Positions 13,701 through 27,100 of a stretch of 64,000 bases of DNA are shown here, piece after piece. Origin of the DNA: Ulva prolifera (lineage: Eukaryota; Chlorophyta; Ulvophyceae; Ulvales; Ulvaceae); NCBI GenBank assembly GCA_023078555.1, contig CM041203.1:5168538-5232537 (forward strand), in the 5' to 3' direction. Both the position numbers and the translations under genes were made by a program. The first letter of the stretch is position 1. Each line of letters starts with the position of its first letter. The notes below the pieces were generated by a model. It was not told where the DNA came from. It was given only the letters and a program-made list of their open reading frames with translations, and ran no database searches.

Positions 13701-16700
13701 GTCAACAACCAATCGTGTGATCTGCGTTCCCGGCACGCTTAGATGGCGCGCGAGTTGCGCGTCCAAGTCTGGCGCCGTAGCGTTCGTGCGCAGCCAGGGT
13801 TTTGTGGCTTCGCTTGGCCCCCATTCGCGGCGTCGGGTAACACCGGCGCGTGAGTCACCGTACGCTGGCACTGGATGCACGTGCGCGAGCACGAGCTTGC
13901 TGGGGGGTGTGCCATGCCAGGTGCCCGTCACCGGCAACAGCTGCTCCGTTTCTATCATCGTTACACGACTGTGACTGGGCGTCCGTGAAACACAACTCAC
14001 AGGAACTGCTCACGAAGCAGTTCCCACCCACCCAGCCAGCACAAATCCCCCCCCCACCCCCCCCTTGCCCCGATGAAACAGGGCCCTAACGCATATGAGT
14101 GTGTTGCAGATTTGTCAAGGCGAACAGAGCATCATAATTGCTTCCATTATGATTGTTTACAAAAGAGTGAACGGGAGAAAACAAACACTGAAACCGAATC
14201 TCATAATAGCATCATAATTGCTTCCATTTTGATGCATCGCAGTGTGGTGCAGCACCGCCAAGTTTCCGGGCCTGCTGCAATGCAGGCGACCGCACTCACG
14301 TCTTGCGCCATGGGCATCCACACGACCGCATACAGTTGCACAGCGGCGTCTGGGTTTACCATGTGCCAATCCAATGTTCATCAAATTATGCGCTGCCGTT
14401 GTGCTGTCGGAGTCTGCGGTAGCCCAGTCGTCGATGGCGCCCGCTCCGTCTCCGCACACGCGCCTCGAGAGTTTAGACACGCACACTAGACAGCTGTCGC
14501 TTTCCAGTGATACAACGTGTCGGTCGAAGCTATCCCCGCGAAGCGGACGGGTGTCGCCTGTTCTTCCCGTGTATGCATAGTCAGCGTGTGGCGTGGGTGG
14601 TGTCTCAGCGCGGGCGTTGTCGTGCAGGATGTTCAAGCGAACGGCACCAAGCAGACGGTCCACGTGCTTGTCTGCACCTACAATGAGACGGCCGAACTGG
14701 TGCGCGAATGCGTGCTGCGCCTGCTCATCGCCCCCGAGCCGATCTACATGGAGAAGATCATCTACGTCTGCGACGACGGCCACGCCAAGGCGGAGGGCCC
14801 GAAGAAGCGCGCCATGGTGGAACAGCTCCAAGCCCTCGGTGCGCGCTCAAGCTTGCATGCATGCATGACCACATGCATGTATGTGCGCGCAAGCTTGCGT
14901 CGCCGCGTGATCCACATCGATTGCATTTGCGCATCCATCCTGAACATCGGCCGCACCACGTCCTGCTCACAGCAGATGTTTGTGTGAGATCACGCCCAGC
15001 TTACAGTGATACAGTTACAGTAGCTGCCAGGCGGGTGCAGCTGCGGCGATACCGCGATAGGCACAGTATGGTCTCACCGCATCGCCTCGCTGCCCATGGC
15101 GGGTGTGCAACAAATGCACGCCTCGATTTCATGAATGACCTGGACGTAGCGGACATGTCGCATGCTTCCACCTGGCTCTCGAGATACCCCACTGTAGTGC
15201 AGCAGCGCGCTGGTACCACCCTTGTAGCATGGTGCACCCTCCAACGTGAATCGTGCGCAGCATTGCCCGGTTACGTCCGCTACACACATCGCGATGCATC
15301 GCACCAGGTCATTGTGGGCTTCGCGAGTCCGAATTTGTGACAGACGAGCTCCCGCCAGATCAGCCGCGCGCCTGGCGTGTCCTAGGTGTCATGGATGAGT
15401 CATCATGTGAACATGGATGACCGCACGCGGCGGCGAACCTCGGTCATCGTACGGCCAGGCCATTGCGCCCGGGTATCTGTATCAATGCTGTAGCGAAACT
15501 GCGTCAACGGCACGTGTGACCGACATGCGATGCCCGATCTCCTGCATCTGTGCAAGGCAGGCCTCTGCCTGGGCTGCAGCTGCCTGACTTGGGCTGGAAT
15601 ACCAGCTAAGCTGGTCATGCGGGAGCACCTGGCGCATTTCTAATCTCAGTCTCACATCTGCAATGCCTTGTGATTGTGGACGTCAGCAACGAGTGCTTCA
15701 CATCATAGGCACACACACGCATCCAGTGCTGAAGTGACTGTCCTGAGGAATGTGACCGAAGCCAGTCTGTTCCTGGGGTGCTGCCGTTACCGATGGTGTC
15801 ATCCTCCAGCACCAACCTCGGCTCCAGCACCCTCAGCCCATGGCTCACTGCTCGCCAAGCTGTCCCCAACAGCCCCAGCGGCACCACAACCCAGTCTGGC
15901 TGCTAACCCACATGACCAATGTGAAATGCCTGCAGCCACTGCCAGCAGCGTAGCACATCATTGCCACCTGCCCACCCAAGCACAGCACCCCACAGTTACA
16001 CAAATCATAGACTATGTCTGCTGAAGGCCACCCTGACAGTCCTGCAGCATGCTGTCCTGCAGCATCAGCCCACACACAACGCCGCAGATGCCTCGCACGG
16101 AGTCACACAACCGCCGCTCTCAGCCAGAACACTGCCCCTCCGATATGCAGGCCACAGCAACCTGCGGTATGTCGGCGACCGCATCAAGAAGCCCGGCACG
16201 CTCAATGGCAAGTCCGCGAACCTCAACCACGTCATCTTCCGCAAGATCTACCCCCAGGCCCGGCGCCCGGAGCACATCCCCGAGCGCGACATCCTCATGG
16301 TCATGGACTGTGACCACATGATCAAGCCCGACATCTACAACCGCATGGCCGCGTGCATGCTCGGCGACATGAACATGGCCGTCGTGCTCGTGCCGCAGTC
16401 CTTCTTCAACCTCATCCTGCCGGACTCGTTCGACACTGCAGGGAAGGATTTCACGTTCATCAAGATGCCATTCGCGTTCGGCGCGAGCATCATCTACATC
16501 ACAGGTGCGTGCTGCTTGACTCCCCTGCGCAATGTTCCGGCAGCGCCCACCTCTCCCCCCCCCCCTCCCTTCAGGAACCCTGGCGAGGTTGGGAGGCTCA
16601 TGTGCTGGAGTGATGGCGCTGTGACCGTGACCGTTTTTTTTTTTTTACACTGCCCTTTTTTTTTGACGTGACCAGCCCTGAGGCTCTAGCGGCCCCGCAG

Positions 16701-18502
16701 CGAGCAGAACAGCCCATGCAGGCGTGACGCGCAATCGGCAACATGTGTGCAGGAACCAACTTCTTCATGCGTGCGCGGGCCGCGTTTGAGGTGTCGGAGT
16801 ACATGGAGGTCCAGGGCTACAAGGACGCGGCGATCGCGGCGGAGGCCGACGCGGCCGCAAACGGCGCCCCAGACGCGCAGGACCGCATCTCGGCGCTTGA
16901 GGGCGACCTCCACGCCGACGTCCCCATGATCTTCGCCGAGGACAAGATCTCGGAGGACATCGACCTCGGGTCGCGGCTGCACGCCGCCGGCTTCAAGGCC
17001 GCCTTCATCGCCGAGCGCCTCGCGACTGGAGAGGCATGCCCCCCCACTCACCCCTGGCGTGACTGTTCGTATTCTGGTGACCCTTCGTATTCCGGTGACC
17101 CTCACAGCGCGCGCGCATGCATGCAGACCCCGCTCGACCCCCGCGGCATGTGGCGGCAGCGCCTCCGCTGGTTCAAGGGCGGCCACCTCTTCCTGTTCTC
17201 GAAGAACTCGGTGTTCTTCAAGAGCGACAACCACCTCACGCTGTACCACAAGGCCCTCTACTTCTTCGGCCCGACGACGCACTTCATCATGTTCATCTTC
17301 GAGCCCTTCATCACGACGCTGCCCTTCATGTGCCTCGTGCTACGCATCTGCCCGTACGGCATGGACCCGATCCTCTTCTGGACACATGTGGGACACATTG
17401 GCATCTCGTTCTTTGCCTCCGTCTACGACCGCTCCTTCGACAACGTCCTCACCGGCATCTGCGCGAAGGGCGGCATCCGCATCCTCTACTTCACTGCGTT
17501 CAAGGCGTGCATCAACACGTTGATGGTCGCGATAGGGTACAAGCGCCCCGGCGCGTTCAAGATCACGCGCAAGGCCGGCGACATGGCCGGCGGCGAGGAC
17601 GGCCGCGGTGAAGTCGATGAGGAGATCAGCATCTCCACCGCGGACGACAGCAAGGTCAAGAAGACGCCGTCCAACGCGTCCGGGGACCGCCCCGGCGGGA
17701 GCGAAGACGAGCTGGAGGACGGCGCCGCCGCGGGCGGCACCAGCACCCCGGGCGGCCGCCAGCTCGCGAACGCCGGCCGCGTCGACAGTGAACTCTCGCT
17801 GCGCAACTCCGCGCTCGATCTCCCCGGCATGGCGCGCGCCAACGGCACCGCGTCCCCGGGCCGCGTCACCGGCGGCCGCAAGAAGAAGGAGCCCACCGGC
17901 GAGGAGGCCGCAGGGGCTGACCGCATGGACGACCGTGGCTGGCAACTCACTGACGTGCACGCATCCCTGTCGAAGGTCACCAACGTGCGCAAGAAGTTCA
18001 TGCCGCTGGACGGGACGCTCGACATCTGGGTGCTCATCATCCGCCTGCTCATCGGCCTCGTGGCGGCGGTGTTTGGAATCATCCGTCTAGTGAAGCGCGA
18101 CGCACTCATCCGCTGGGAGGAGGAGTCGACCCTCATCTGGCTCGCGATTGCCTTTGCCATTGTCGACTCAACTCCTGGCCTGCTGTACCTCGGGTGCGCA
18201 ACCCCCCTCCCCTGCATATCTCATATGACTAGTGGATATAACATTCCTGCACGCTATTAGCCCAGTCTGTCTGACAGCAGCGCCACCGGTCCGGGCGTTG
18301 CGGGCATTTCGCAGCGGAGCGAATGTCAGCGTCTGTTCGCCGGAATGTGATGGCATATATGTGTGTGCACAGGTACCTGGCGCTGTACTCGTGGGCGCCC
18401 CAGCTGCTCAAGGTATACTCTCCTCTGGTCCTGGCAATCGTCATCGGCGGTGTCACCTTCGTGGAGCTGCGTGTGATCGCGGGATACGTCTTTGACATCT
18501 AG
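7701..18502 (+). CDS. Cellulose synthase-like family-2 glycosyltransferase with SAM-like N-terminal domain
   Basis: Predicted integral-membrane enzyme that moves sugar from a nucleotide-sugar onto a growing beta-glycan, probably for wall or extracellular polysaccharide. Inferred exons: 7701-7959, 9414-10372, 12635-12871, 14628-14838, 16151-16504, 16753-17033, 17127-18193, 18373-18502. All phases match and the total is 3498 nt (1165 aa). Residues ~10-86 look like a SAM domain (WLSRHGV...MMGVTGKRAKKIIKDL). 87-400 is Pro/Ser/Gly-rich and probably disordered. Two membrane helices lie at ~407-426 and ~444-466. The GT2 core has CDDG (533-536), GKSANLN, MDCD (Asp608, Asp610), SED (740-742) and QRLRW (778-782), so the full D,D,D,QxxRW set is present. 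Further helices follow, and the end is YVFDI. About 55 extra residues separate GTNFF from SED. Intron 6 (17034-17126) begins GC. The link of exons 1-2 to the core rests on phase and donor match only. No close family name is claimed. Confidence 0.82.
14128..14233 (-). mobile_element. F2 retroposon, 54 bp, with 26-bp target duplication, inside glycosyltransferase intron 3
   Basis: A 26-bp direct repeat (starts AGCATCATAATTGCTTCC; one mismatch) lies at 14128-14153 and 14208-14233. Between them is a 54-bp body beginning TGTTTACAAAAGAGTGAACG. Read on the minus strand it ends in CACTCTTTTGTAAA. It is the shortest of three clean F2 copies and is inferred to be 5'-truncated. Confidence 0.7.
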
Positions 18503-20285
18503 GCGTTCCACATGATGATAACATTGAGGCGCGCTGGCGCGCGCCTCCGCTGCGTTTCACGCGGGTTCCGGCGCCCCTCTCGCGCAGCACACGGGAGCCG
18601 GGTGGCCGGAATGCAATAATTGGCGCGGGGGCACTCTCCCGCGCTCCATGCCAAACAGAATCGGAGAATGTGGCGGGGCGTGCTGTGCTGTGCGAGTCCG
18701 CTGTTGCTGCCGCTGCACACTGCGGCGGCGGGGTTGTTTTTGAAAGGGTTTTGGAAGCGGGCCATTTCGGGCTGCGGTGCAGCTGGGCGCAGCTCCTCCG
18801 GAGCAGGGTAGAACTTGGTGGCTGAGGGGAGCGCGCCACGCGCGCAACCTCGCCTGGCAGTGTCTGCCCGCACAGCCCCCGCCGCACGTCTTTGTGCGGT
18901 TGTTTCGTTGGGGTGTGATATTCGATGACAAATTGGGGGTTGTGTGTATTGTGTGTGTGCGCGTGTGTTGTTTTGACATCAGCTAGACGCGTTCACGCGC
19001 GCTGCGTGCTGTGTGCCACGGCACCACCGCAGCGCGCGCCGCGAGAGGCCGCCATTCCACGCGGGGTGACTCAGCCCTGTTGCCGCGACGTCAAAGGACA
19101 GTCGTGTGAGTGGCTGGGCAGAGGGCCGCGCGCCGAAGAACCCTGTGCCCGCATTGACGTCCCAATGAGCATGCATGGCGGCCGGGGGGGGACGATGCGG
19201 AACGAGTATGCTGTGGTCCAGAGCTGACTCGCCATCGCGCAGCGCATTTGAGCCACATAGTATGATGATTTAGGGGGGTTGGATCTAGGGGGGCGGGCCA
19301 GATGTGGGTCAGGGTGCGCCGGCCCGTTGCGGATGCGGCACGACGCATCCGAGCGGGTATCACAGGTGTGGCAGCGTGGGGGGCTCGGGGAACGGAGCTG
19401 CGGCCCCAATTGACATGTTGGTTTGCGAAGCTTCCTTCGTGGAGGAGGTGTCTGTGTGTGTTCGTGTCTACAGGTGGAGAAGGTAGGGCAGCGGTAGGGA
19501 GACAGAATAACGGCTGGTAGTGTAGATGTGCTGCGATGTGTGGCCGGGGTGGAGATGTGCCGCGAAGCGCGCATGCGTGATGCCCACACAGGAAGCGATG
19601 CTGAGAGCGGCCCTGAGACGGGCGCATAATGATTCCACTGTAATCCACCCGCAGATGCCTGCACCCTCTCACCCTGCTGACTATGCCTTGTTCATGCGGT
19701 GGTGCCTCTGGCAGCAACATGTGACAAACCGCGGACGACCTTGGTCAGCAACGTTTGCTGTTGGGCAGCAGCGCCTATGCCCATGCCGAGTCCTCTGGTG
19801 GTAAGGCCTTGTGCGACAGTGAACCCTCTGGGCGGGTCTTCATGTGAGTATGCATACGTTCATGCAACTTCAACACGTCAATTTCCAACATGAAACAGCC
19901 CTGGCATACGAGGGGAATCCCGGACAGATGCGTCAGACATTCGTGGCCGTCATCGTGTGTGGGACCGAGGCAGCTGCCTGATGCCCGACACTGTGACCAC
20001 GCTCTCTGCGACCCTGCTTTGTGTCGAGATCCTTCCCAGCTCGCGGCTGTGTAGCAGCATGCTGTATCAACCAGCATGCAGTCTGCGGCCCACGCAGCAG
20101 CAGCCCCAGCACGTAGTGGCGGCATACATAGCGCCAGCAAACTGCGGCAACCTTCACACACAGATCGTGTTGGTGCCGTTCCTGTGCCGTGTGTGGCTGT
20201 GGTTGCAGGCATGTGGATGGGCTGAACTCACAACGCAAAAACCGTTCACTCTCACCTGGGTCTGACACCATTCACAGGGGCCACC

Positions 20286-20465
20286 CACACCTACATGGGT
20301 ATGTGGGTGCGTGTTGGCGGGTTTCTGTCATGCTGTGTTGCTGGACGTAGGTTTCTGTCGCGCGGTGTTGCCAGATGTGTGTGCGTTGGGCCTTTAGTGT
20401 GCTTGTTCGTTGCCCTGGTGGTGCTACCGGCCAATCCGACTTTGTCCTTGTAACACACACCTACA
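20286..20465 (+). mobile_element. Short retroposon, family F1, with 10-bp target duplication
   Basis: CACACCTACA occurs at 20286-20295 and 20456-20465 and brackets 160 bp that end GTGCTACCGGCC then GACTTTGTCCTTGTAACA. Its 3' end matches the 1714-1915 copy, while its 5' part (repeated GTTTCTGTC, GTGTTGCC words) differs. Confidence 0.65.
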
Positions 20466-20633
20466 ATTCCTGACAGTCTGACAGGGCCCCACATCATAGT
20501 GCCGCCCTTGCATGGCTGGTATGGCGTGTGTGGGGGTGGGGGTGTGAAGTGATGCCTGCCACTCAGGGATGGACATCTCTGTCAGCTGCCCACATGCAAT
20601 AGCATGTCATCAGGTCAAGGCCAACAGGTGGTT

Positions 20634-20737
20634 CCTCTACCTTGTTCTTGTTATGCCATGGTGGGTGTAGTCCAAATTGGACCTCTACCTTGTTATTGTT
20701 ATGCCATGGTGGGTGTAGTCAGTGTAGTCCAAATTGA
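20634..20737. repeat. Two-copy tandem repeat, 48 bp period
   Basis: The unit begins CCTCTACCTTGTT and contains TTATGCCATGGTGGGTGTAG. Copies start at 20634 and 20682. The second copy has an internal 9-bp duplication AGTGTAGTC. Confidence 0.9.
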
Positions 20738-21644
20738 AACAAGTGAAACTCCAAGCACGGGCTGTACCTTCACCTCCATACCAGTTGCTGTCCTCAAGCA
20801 TCGTGAATCAAGATTTGATGCATTGCGAAGTCTTGTGAGGTGTTCATGGTAGGTTAGTCCATGTTGCGACATATGACGTCGTCCTCCATACATCGGCGCA
20901 TGCACTGGCCAGCCGGCTGCATACACAAAACAAAGTGTTGTATTGTGAATGTCCGGCCAATCATGCATGCCCATGCACAGTGCCAAGCCGGCCACCGCAG
21001 CTGCCACAACGCCGTGCTGTTCGATCGAGCAGGATGCGGACGTGACGGGGACTGCAGCTGTCGACAGATGATAGATATGTCTTCACGCATCGCGAGTGAG
21101 GCCGGGGGCTATCGACATGTGAATGGAGGCGATTCATTCGACACTCATGAATAACCTGAACATCGATTTCTCGATTCCCCAGGCGCTGCATCACGTTGCC
21201 GCATATCCGTTCACCCAGGCTCTAGAGGTGTGGCCGGATGCAAGGCGTGGCCGGATGCATCATGCAACGCTGCATGCATGTGTCCTCTGCAACAATGCGG
21301 TCTCTCGAGCGTCGAGGGACTCGTTCCGACGAATATTCGCCTGTGCACAGAAGACATGTCTTCTCGAAAAGATATACTATGAGGACACAGTCAAAGAAGC
21401 AGCTGCCTATTGAGATCGCACATCACAAGACAACTAAGCCTGCCTGCGTTGAGTTGCTGTGGCACGTTCGTCTTGGATGAGCGAGTGATGAGGGCGTATC
21501 TGCATCACCTGCGACGCTGATTCGGAAGAGATTGATGCGATCTGTTCGTCTAGAGTGAAACAGTCTGGCGAGGCCGCTTCCCTCTTCCGCCACAGGCATC
21601 TCTATTACGCCTATTGCGATGTCGAAGACTCAACAAAAAAAAGT

Positions 21645-21737
21645 CACTCTCGTGAGATTTACAAAAGAGTGAACGGAAGAAGACCAACACCAAAACCGAA
21701 TCTCATCCGAATCCCATCCAAGACACTCTCGTGAGAT
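21645..21737 (-). mobile_element. F2 retroposon, 65 bp, with 14-bp target duplication
   Basis: CACTCTCGTGAGAT is repeated exactly at 21645-21658 and 21724-21737. The 65-bp body starts TTACAAAAGAGTGAACGG directly after the left repeat. On the minus strand it ends TTCACTCTTTTGTAA, the same constant end as the copies at 14128 and 51766. Its other end extends 11 bp further than the 14128 copy, as expected from 5' truncation at different points. Confidence 0.75.
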
Positions 21738-22142
21738 AGCTCGCACTGCCTTACAGCGGAGCAGACACAGCGCAAGAATCTCTTCCGAATAAGCTATACG
21801 CGCTGTGCAGGCATATGCTCCTCATGTTGATGTCATGCCGGATCGGTACCGCGCAATGTGACGTTCGCTGCGAAGACATCACGTGCATCGCGCGTGAGGG
21901 CCCAGTCGATCAAGAATCTCCTCGCTTGATTCCTCAATGGGCTCGCGTTGAAATTTTCCGCAAGTGTGCGAGGACTCCAGATCCATAACATTGTTATCTT
22001 CGAGATACTGGTAACGCCGCCGCGTCACGTCCTCTGGGAGACCTCATAACTGATCGAATGCACATATGCCTGTTTGAACAGCGCGCATGCCCTTGCCGAG
22101 TTCGGCCGAGGGTTGTTGGCGCTGCCAGAGCACGCACCTGCT

Positions 22143-22215
22143 TTGGTGTATGCACATGTAGAAACCACCGCAAGTACATGGTGTTGGTGTATGCACATGT
22201 AGAAACCACCGCAAG
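22143..22215. repeat. Two-copy direct repeat, 41 bp period
   Basis: A 32-bp unit (starts TTGGTGTATGCACATGTAG) is identical at 22143-22174 and 22184-22215. Confidence 0.9.
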
Positions 22216-24059
22216 GTTGTGGCTGCACAAGCTTGGGCGGAATGGAGTTCTGCCTTCCCGATGCAAGCTTCGCCCATGCATCTCCCGATGGGTGTCTGAT
22301 CACATGGAGGCGAGATGTCGCCTACATGCGATGCATCACTGACGTGACATGATCGAGCATGTCACATCGATGGCCCCATGAGGGAGTGTGATGTGACAGT
22401 CTGCGCTACGTCACTCTAGGTCTGTGCTGTGTCAGGTCTGCCGGCAGCTGCAGGTGTCACATGGAACATGGCATGAGATGGCATGTCATCTGATGACATG
22501 CATATGCATGCGCTGCATGCAGCCGTCGTATGAGGCATCTCCGCATGCGGAGAGCATAGGATGTGCACATGTCGAGGCGCAGTTGCTTCAAGTCGCTGCA
22601 TGCTCACAGTAGTACTGGAATGCGCGACGGTCGTCGGTGAGGGTGTACCATGGAGCGCCGGGGGGCACCGGTCACCTGGTGAGCATGTCGGCATATGCAT
22701 GAACCAGGGTGCCACGTGGCGTGCAATGGTGTCTGGCGATCACGCCGCGGCTGGCTGGACCCGTCGTCGACCGCACCCTCGAATGCGTCGCACTCACATG
22801 CGAGCCCAGGTCCCCCCTCCCACCACCTACGCAGCTGCTGTCGTGTCGACGGATAACGTCGAGATGGCGTGCCCACTCCCGGCATCCTCGGCCCCAGCCG
22901 GCCCCGCTGCAGCCGCAGGGCCCGGGACCTCCCCTGTGCGCCGGCGGCCGCTCGCCTGCTGTGACGGACTGTACAGCCGCACACGAGCCCCGAGCAGGCC
23001 GCCCCCCCCAGGTCACGCATGGCACCCAGGTAGGTGACATACTTGCGTTCTTTCCGGGCGGCCCGGTGACCGCTGCGTGACGGCGCCTCGGCGGAGGCCG
23101 CCGACCGGCGGAAGCGCGACAAATACCTGCCGCGCAGGTGTCGGGGGGCTCAGCCTGGTCCCGCTGTTGCATTAAACATACGGCCGCGTCGGCCCGGCTG
23201 CGTTTGCGTTCCTCAACAGGCTCGCCGATGTGGCTGCAGGGGCGGGCGCGGTCTCTCGACGGCGGTTCCTGGAGAACGCGATGCGCGGCATCTCCACGAG
23301 GTTCTGCCGCGCCGTCACGCCGCGGAGCCGCTGGTGGCCCGCCACGCGGGCAAGGCAGTCCTGACGGGACTGGCGGTCCCGTGCGATGACCTCTCGCCGC
23401 TCACAGGCCATCCGGCCTGAGCGGCGTCCCCGCCCCTCCCTCGCTGACCGGACGGCGGCTGCGGCTTGGGCGCTTTCTTGGCCGGCGCGCGCCGCCTCTC
23501 CCCCGCGTGACCCGGCGCCCGGACACACTCCGAAGATGCCGGGCCTTAGGCGTGCTCGGTCCAGAGTGGGTCGGCGGATGACGGCGCTGCCGTGCTGCTC
23601 CGCCGCTCAGGACGGCTCTGTTCAGGTACCACAGGATTGCAGCGGGGGGCGGCTGCGGTTGGGGGGTTGGGTTGGGGTCTGGGGGCTGTGGGGGGGCAGG
23701 CCCCCCCGGTGGCTTGCGCGTTGGGCCTCAGCCGGCCAGGCTGCCAGCTTGGGCTGCCGCGGCCGCGCGGTCGGTGGGGTCGTGTTGCGGGCGGACGCGG
23801 GGGTGCATGTGTTACGGGGTTGTGCGGGGTCGGGCATGTGGGTTTAGGGGTGCGTGTTTGGTGCGTTCCTGTCGGGCCGAGGCGGGGTGCTGTGTGCGGG
23901 TGCTTGTTGTGACTTGGCCCTGAGTTTGGTCGGATTCGAGGTGGCTCTCGCTGTCATGATGAGTCATCAAGTATATATATATGACCAGATCCTCGAAGGA
24001 AGTAGTACACCTTCGGGTGGGCGCTTTTCCTGACACTCGCACTCCTCGCGAGCGTGCTT

Positions 24060-24131
24060 CGGGTTGTTCATGTGGCTCCTCGTTGTCCTGGCGGTGCCAC
24101 CGGCCCCTCTGGCTAGGTCCTTGCAACACAC
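24060..24131 (+). mobile_element. F1 retroposon 3' end
   Basis: GGCGGTGCCACCGGCCCC followed by CTAGGTCCTTGCAACACAC aligns with the 3' end of the copy at 20286-20465. The target duplication is unclear. Confidence 0.45.
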
Positions 24132-27100
24132 ACGCGAGCCGACGGTGTCAGCAGCTGATGATAGCAACGCTGCATGACGGATCGGGGATGGTAGATCTAT
24201 GTGCGCACGTGCTTGGGCGGGCAGGCTACCAGTAAAGTGGCTGGAGTGCACCACCAGCTATAGGTAGCTAGTCGACGAGCTGCTAGCAGCTGCTTGACAG
24301 ATGCGGCTTCCAACCGGGCTACTAGTATGATGGCTAGCTATAGCTATGAGGCCTACAGCCCAGGCCCAAGCAGCTGCTTACTCTGCGGGGTCTGCTGGGT
24401 CTAGATCTGCCGTGGGCGTACTTCTTAATTCATAGTCGTGTGCTGCCCACTATAGCTATTGCAATGCTTCGGTGCTACATATGCATGCATGCCGCGGCCG
24501 CCTCGTCTGTGTGTGTATACCATGTGCCTGCCTCGAGCGTCCCACCACCCTTGCCCGAAGACCAAAAGGGATCAAGCCGGAATTCTTTCCGCACGCATTA
24601 CGGCATATGGGTTTCTGACCTTTGGAGGCGAACACGTCAGCACGCATGCATGCCGCTGACGCCTCGAGTGCACGGCCATGGCTACGGTGCGACGTCCCCA
24701 CAGGTAACCTGCCTCAGTGTGTCCTATGGCAGTATTTGGCTGACGCCAAATGTGACAGTTTTCTTAAGGCCTGATCTGCTATCTACTGCTTTGTTCTGGG
24801 CATCGCTTGGTTCCTGATACGGTGCTTGTTTGTGTGCTTGCTTTTGCACATTCATGTTGCTGAGAGCCCCTCTGAGGTGCCTCCGACAGCGCAGATTCAC
24901 CTCACATTTCCTTGAGGCGCATGGCACCATGGGACGTTGCGCGGGCCACAGCAGTGGCTGCAGGCGCGGTTTGAGATCTGGGATGCAGCGCATGCCTGAT
25001 GGCATTATGCTATGAAGCTGCAGCCGGGCTTCATCACCTGGAGGACTTCGGAACAGGGGAAGAGCATTCGATTCATCTGGTCACGACAGGTGAAAGCTAC
25101 ACTCCAGTCACGTCATGCACTTGCAAGGTGTTACAAGGATCAATGCGGCGAGGCGGGCACACTTGCAAGGAATACACCAGTTGCTGCACACCTGGCAGAG
25201 CCTCCCGGCAAAGCCTGCTGGCAATTGTGGCCGTTAAGTTAATATCAATCAATTGCAGTGAGCCTTCACACTGCCCACACGTTGCCGCCGTCATGCACGG
25301 AGCAGCTGCACACAGGAAGAGGGATCCGAGGCCTCAATCACGGTGTTGCGTTCAACAAAGCATTCGAAATGCTCAGCTGGACCTACCTATTTAAGGGGCT
25401 GATAGGCACAGCTGTAAGCTAGCTCACATGGGCAGAGTAAAACAAGTGACGGTGCATTTCATGCGTCTGGACACGGCATATGCGGTTCGTTGAACAAGCC
25501 AGGTGTGTTCACTGACCGAAGCTGGTGTGGCTGCCGGATGCTCAATCAAGTTATTCAGCCAAAGGCAGGCAAACAAAGGCAAGCAAATCATCCAAAGGCA
25601 AGCAACGCAATGTGCAGGTCGTGAGGCTATAGGATCTCAGTGAGATAAGGGCACAGAAAGATTCATCGAGATTGCATATAAGCTTAGAAAGCAAAGCTCT
25701 AGAAAACATCAACGTTGCACGTAATTAAGCATCATTGCACTCAGACAGTATGCACAGAGCTCTCATCACGTCGTCGAACCGGCCAGGAAAAGTATTTACC
25801 AGGAAAAGTATTTACCATGACCAATGTGTATTATGCAGGGTGAGCAACATGTAACCACATGACATGAAGCTGCAGGTACAGAGCATTTTTAACTAGCAAG
25901 CACCATTCCAAGTTTCCACAAACAATGCATTCAGTCTCTGCAACCACACCTCAAGGCCCACCCACACTTCCAATTCTGAGTGAACTTGGTGTAATCCACC
26001 TTCTGCTGCAACGTCTGCAAAGTCTGCAACGTGATGATGACAGCTCTGCCATGTTCAGGCGTCTCAGCATGTTTGACGTGTGAACTTGCCTCCTCCTACA
26101 GAAGTTACCGGGGGTGATGGCAGGCGTCAGGTGACCTGACAGCTTGCACATGGCACCTGCTACATCTTTGTGTATATGATTCCGTGTATACATTTCATAC
26201 CTGTAAGAATCAGCACTGCACGGGTCCCGGAATGCAGCTGCCATGGGAGTTCTGAAATTTCCTTAAGGTCCATCTGTGAAGAGGGAAACGGCATCAACCT
26301 ACAGATTACGGGTAGTCTGATCATTGCATGGCAGAACACCAAGACAGACTGTGTAGCGTTGCAACCAAACACATTCAGTTTAACGTGCATGCAGGCTCAA
26401 ATTACAGAAAGAGCAAAGGTGGGTGGAGTGAGTGGGTGGAGTGACTCCCCGAGGTCCAGGTCCAGCATGGCATCAATCCAACATTCAACATTCGGTAGAT
26501 TGGATAAAACACTAGATTACATAGAGCTTAAAGTCTACATAAATTCCCCTGAGAAGATCTCCAAGTTTGGCACACCAAAGGCAGGCGCGCGTGCGCCGCT
26601 TGTGTGCCAATTGATGTGCTTTTTGATGGGCGGCATACATTCAATATTTGTGATGAAACATGCACCATCTCGTACAGGCCTGCAGCACTACCACGGTCAC
26701 TCCTGTACCATCACATCACTGGCCACCTTTGCCATGCTTGATACTGTCAGTTACTGTCAGTCCTAGGCTTTGGGGAAGTGCCTGTCACTAGGTACCATGC
26801 CACTTGCATGCCATCAATCCAGCAGTGATAACTGCTTGGGATAGTTGATGGTGGGACTGTCAGCATGGATGGCAGCGTTGTAGTAGGTCTTAGGTCTTTG
26901 GTGACCCACCTGACAGTCAGTGTTGTGGGTGTGACCCACAGATCATGTTCACTTCTGAGTGGGTGAATGAGTAGATACTGCGGTTGTGTTATCACTGGCA
27001 CCAACTCACATCCACCGTGGCTGGCAATCAACTGAAGAGGTCCAGGTGCTCAAGAGGTAAGGCCAGGGAGCTAAGGGTATCAGGTAGGATTGCACATCGT

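Noticed and set aside
22561-23847. Cluster of 100-170-codon ORFs on both strands
   Set aside because: Very high GC makes stops rare in all frames; composition is Arg/Pro/Gly-rich in every frame and no motif is present.
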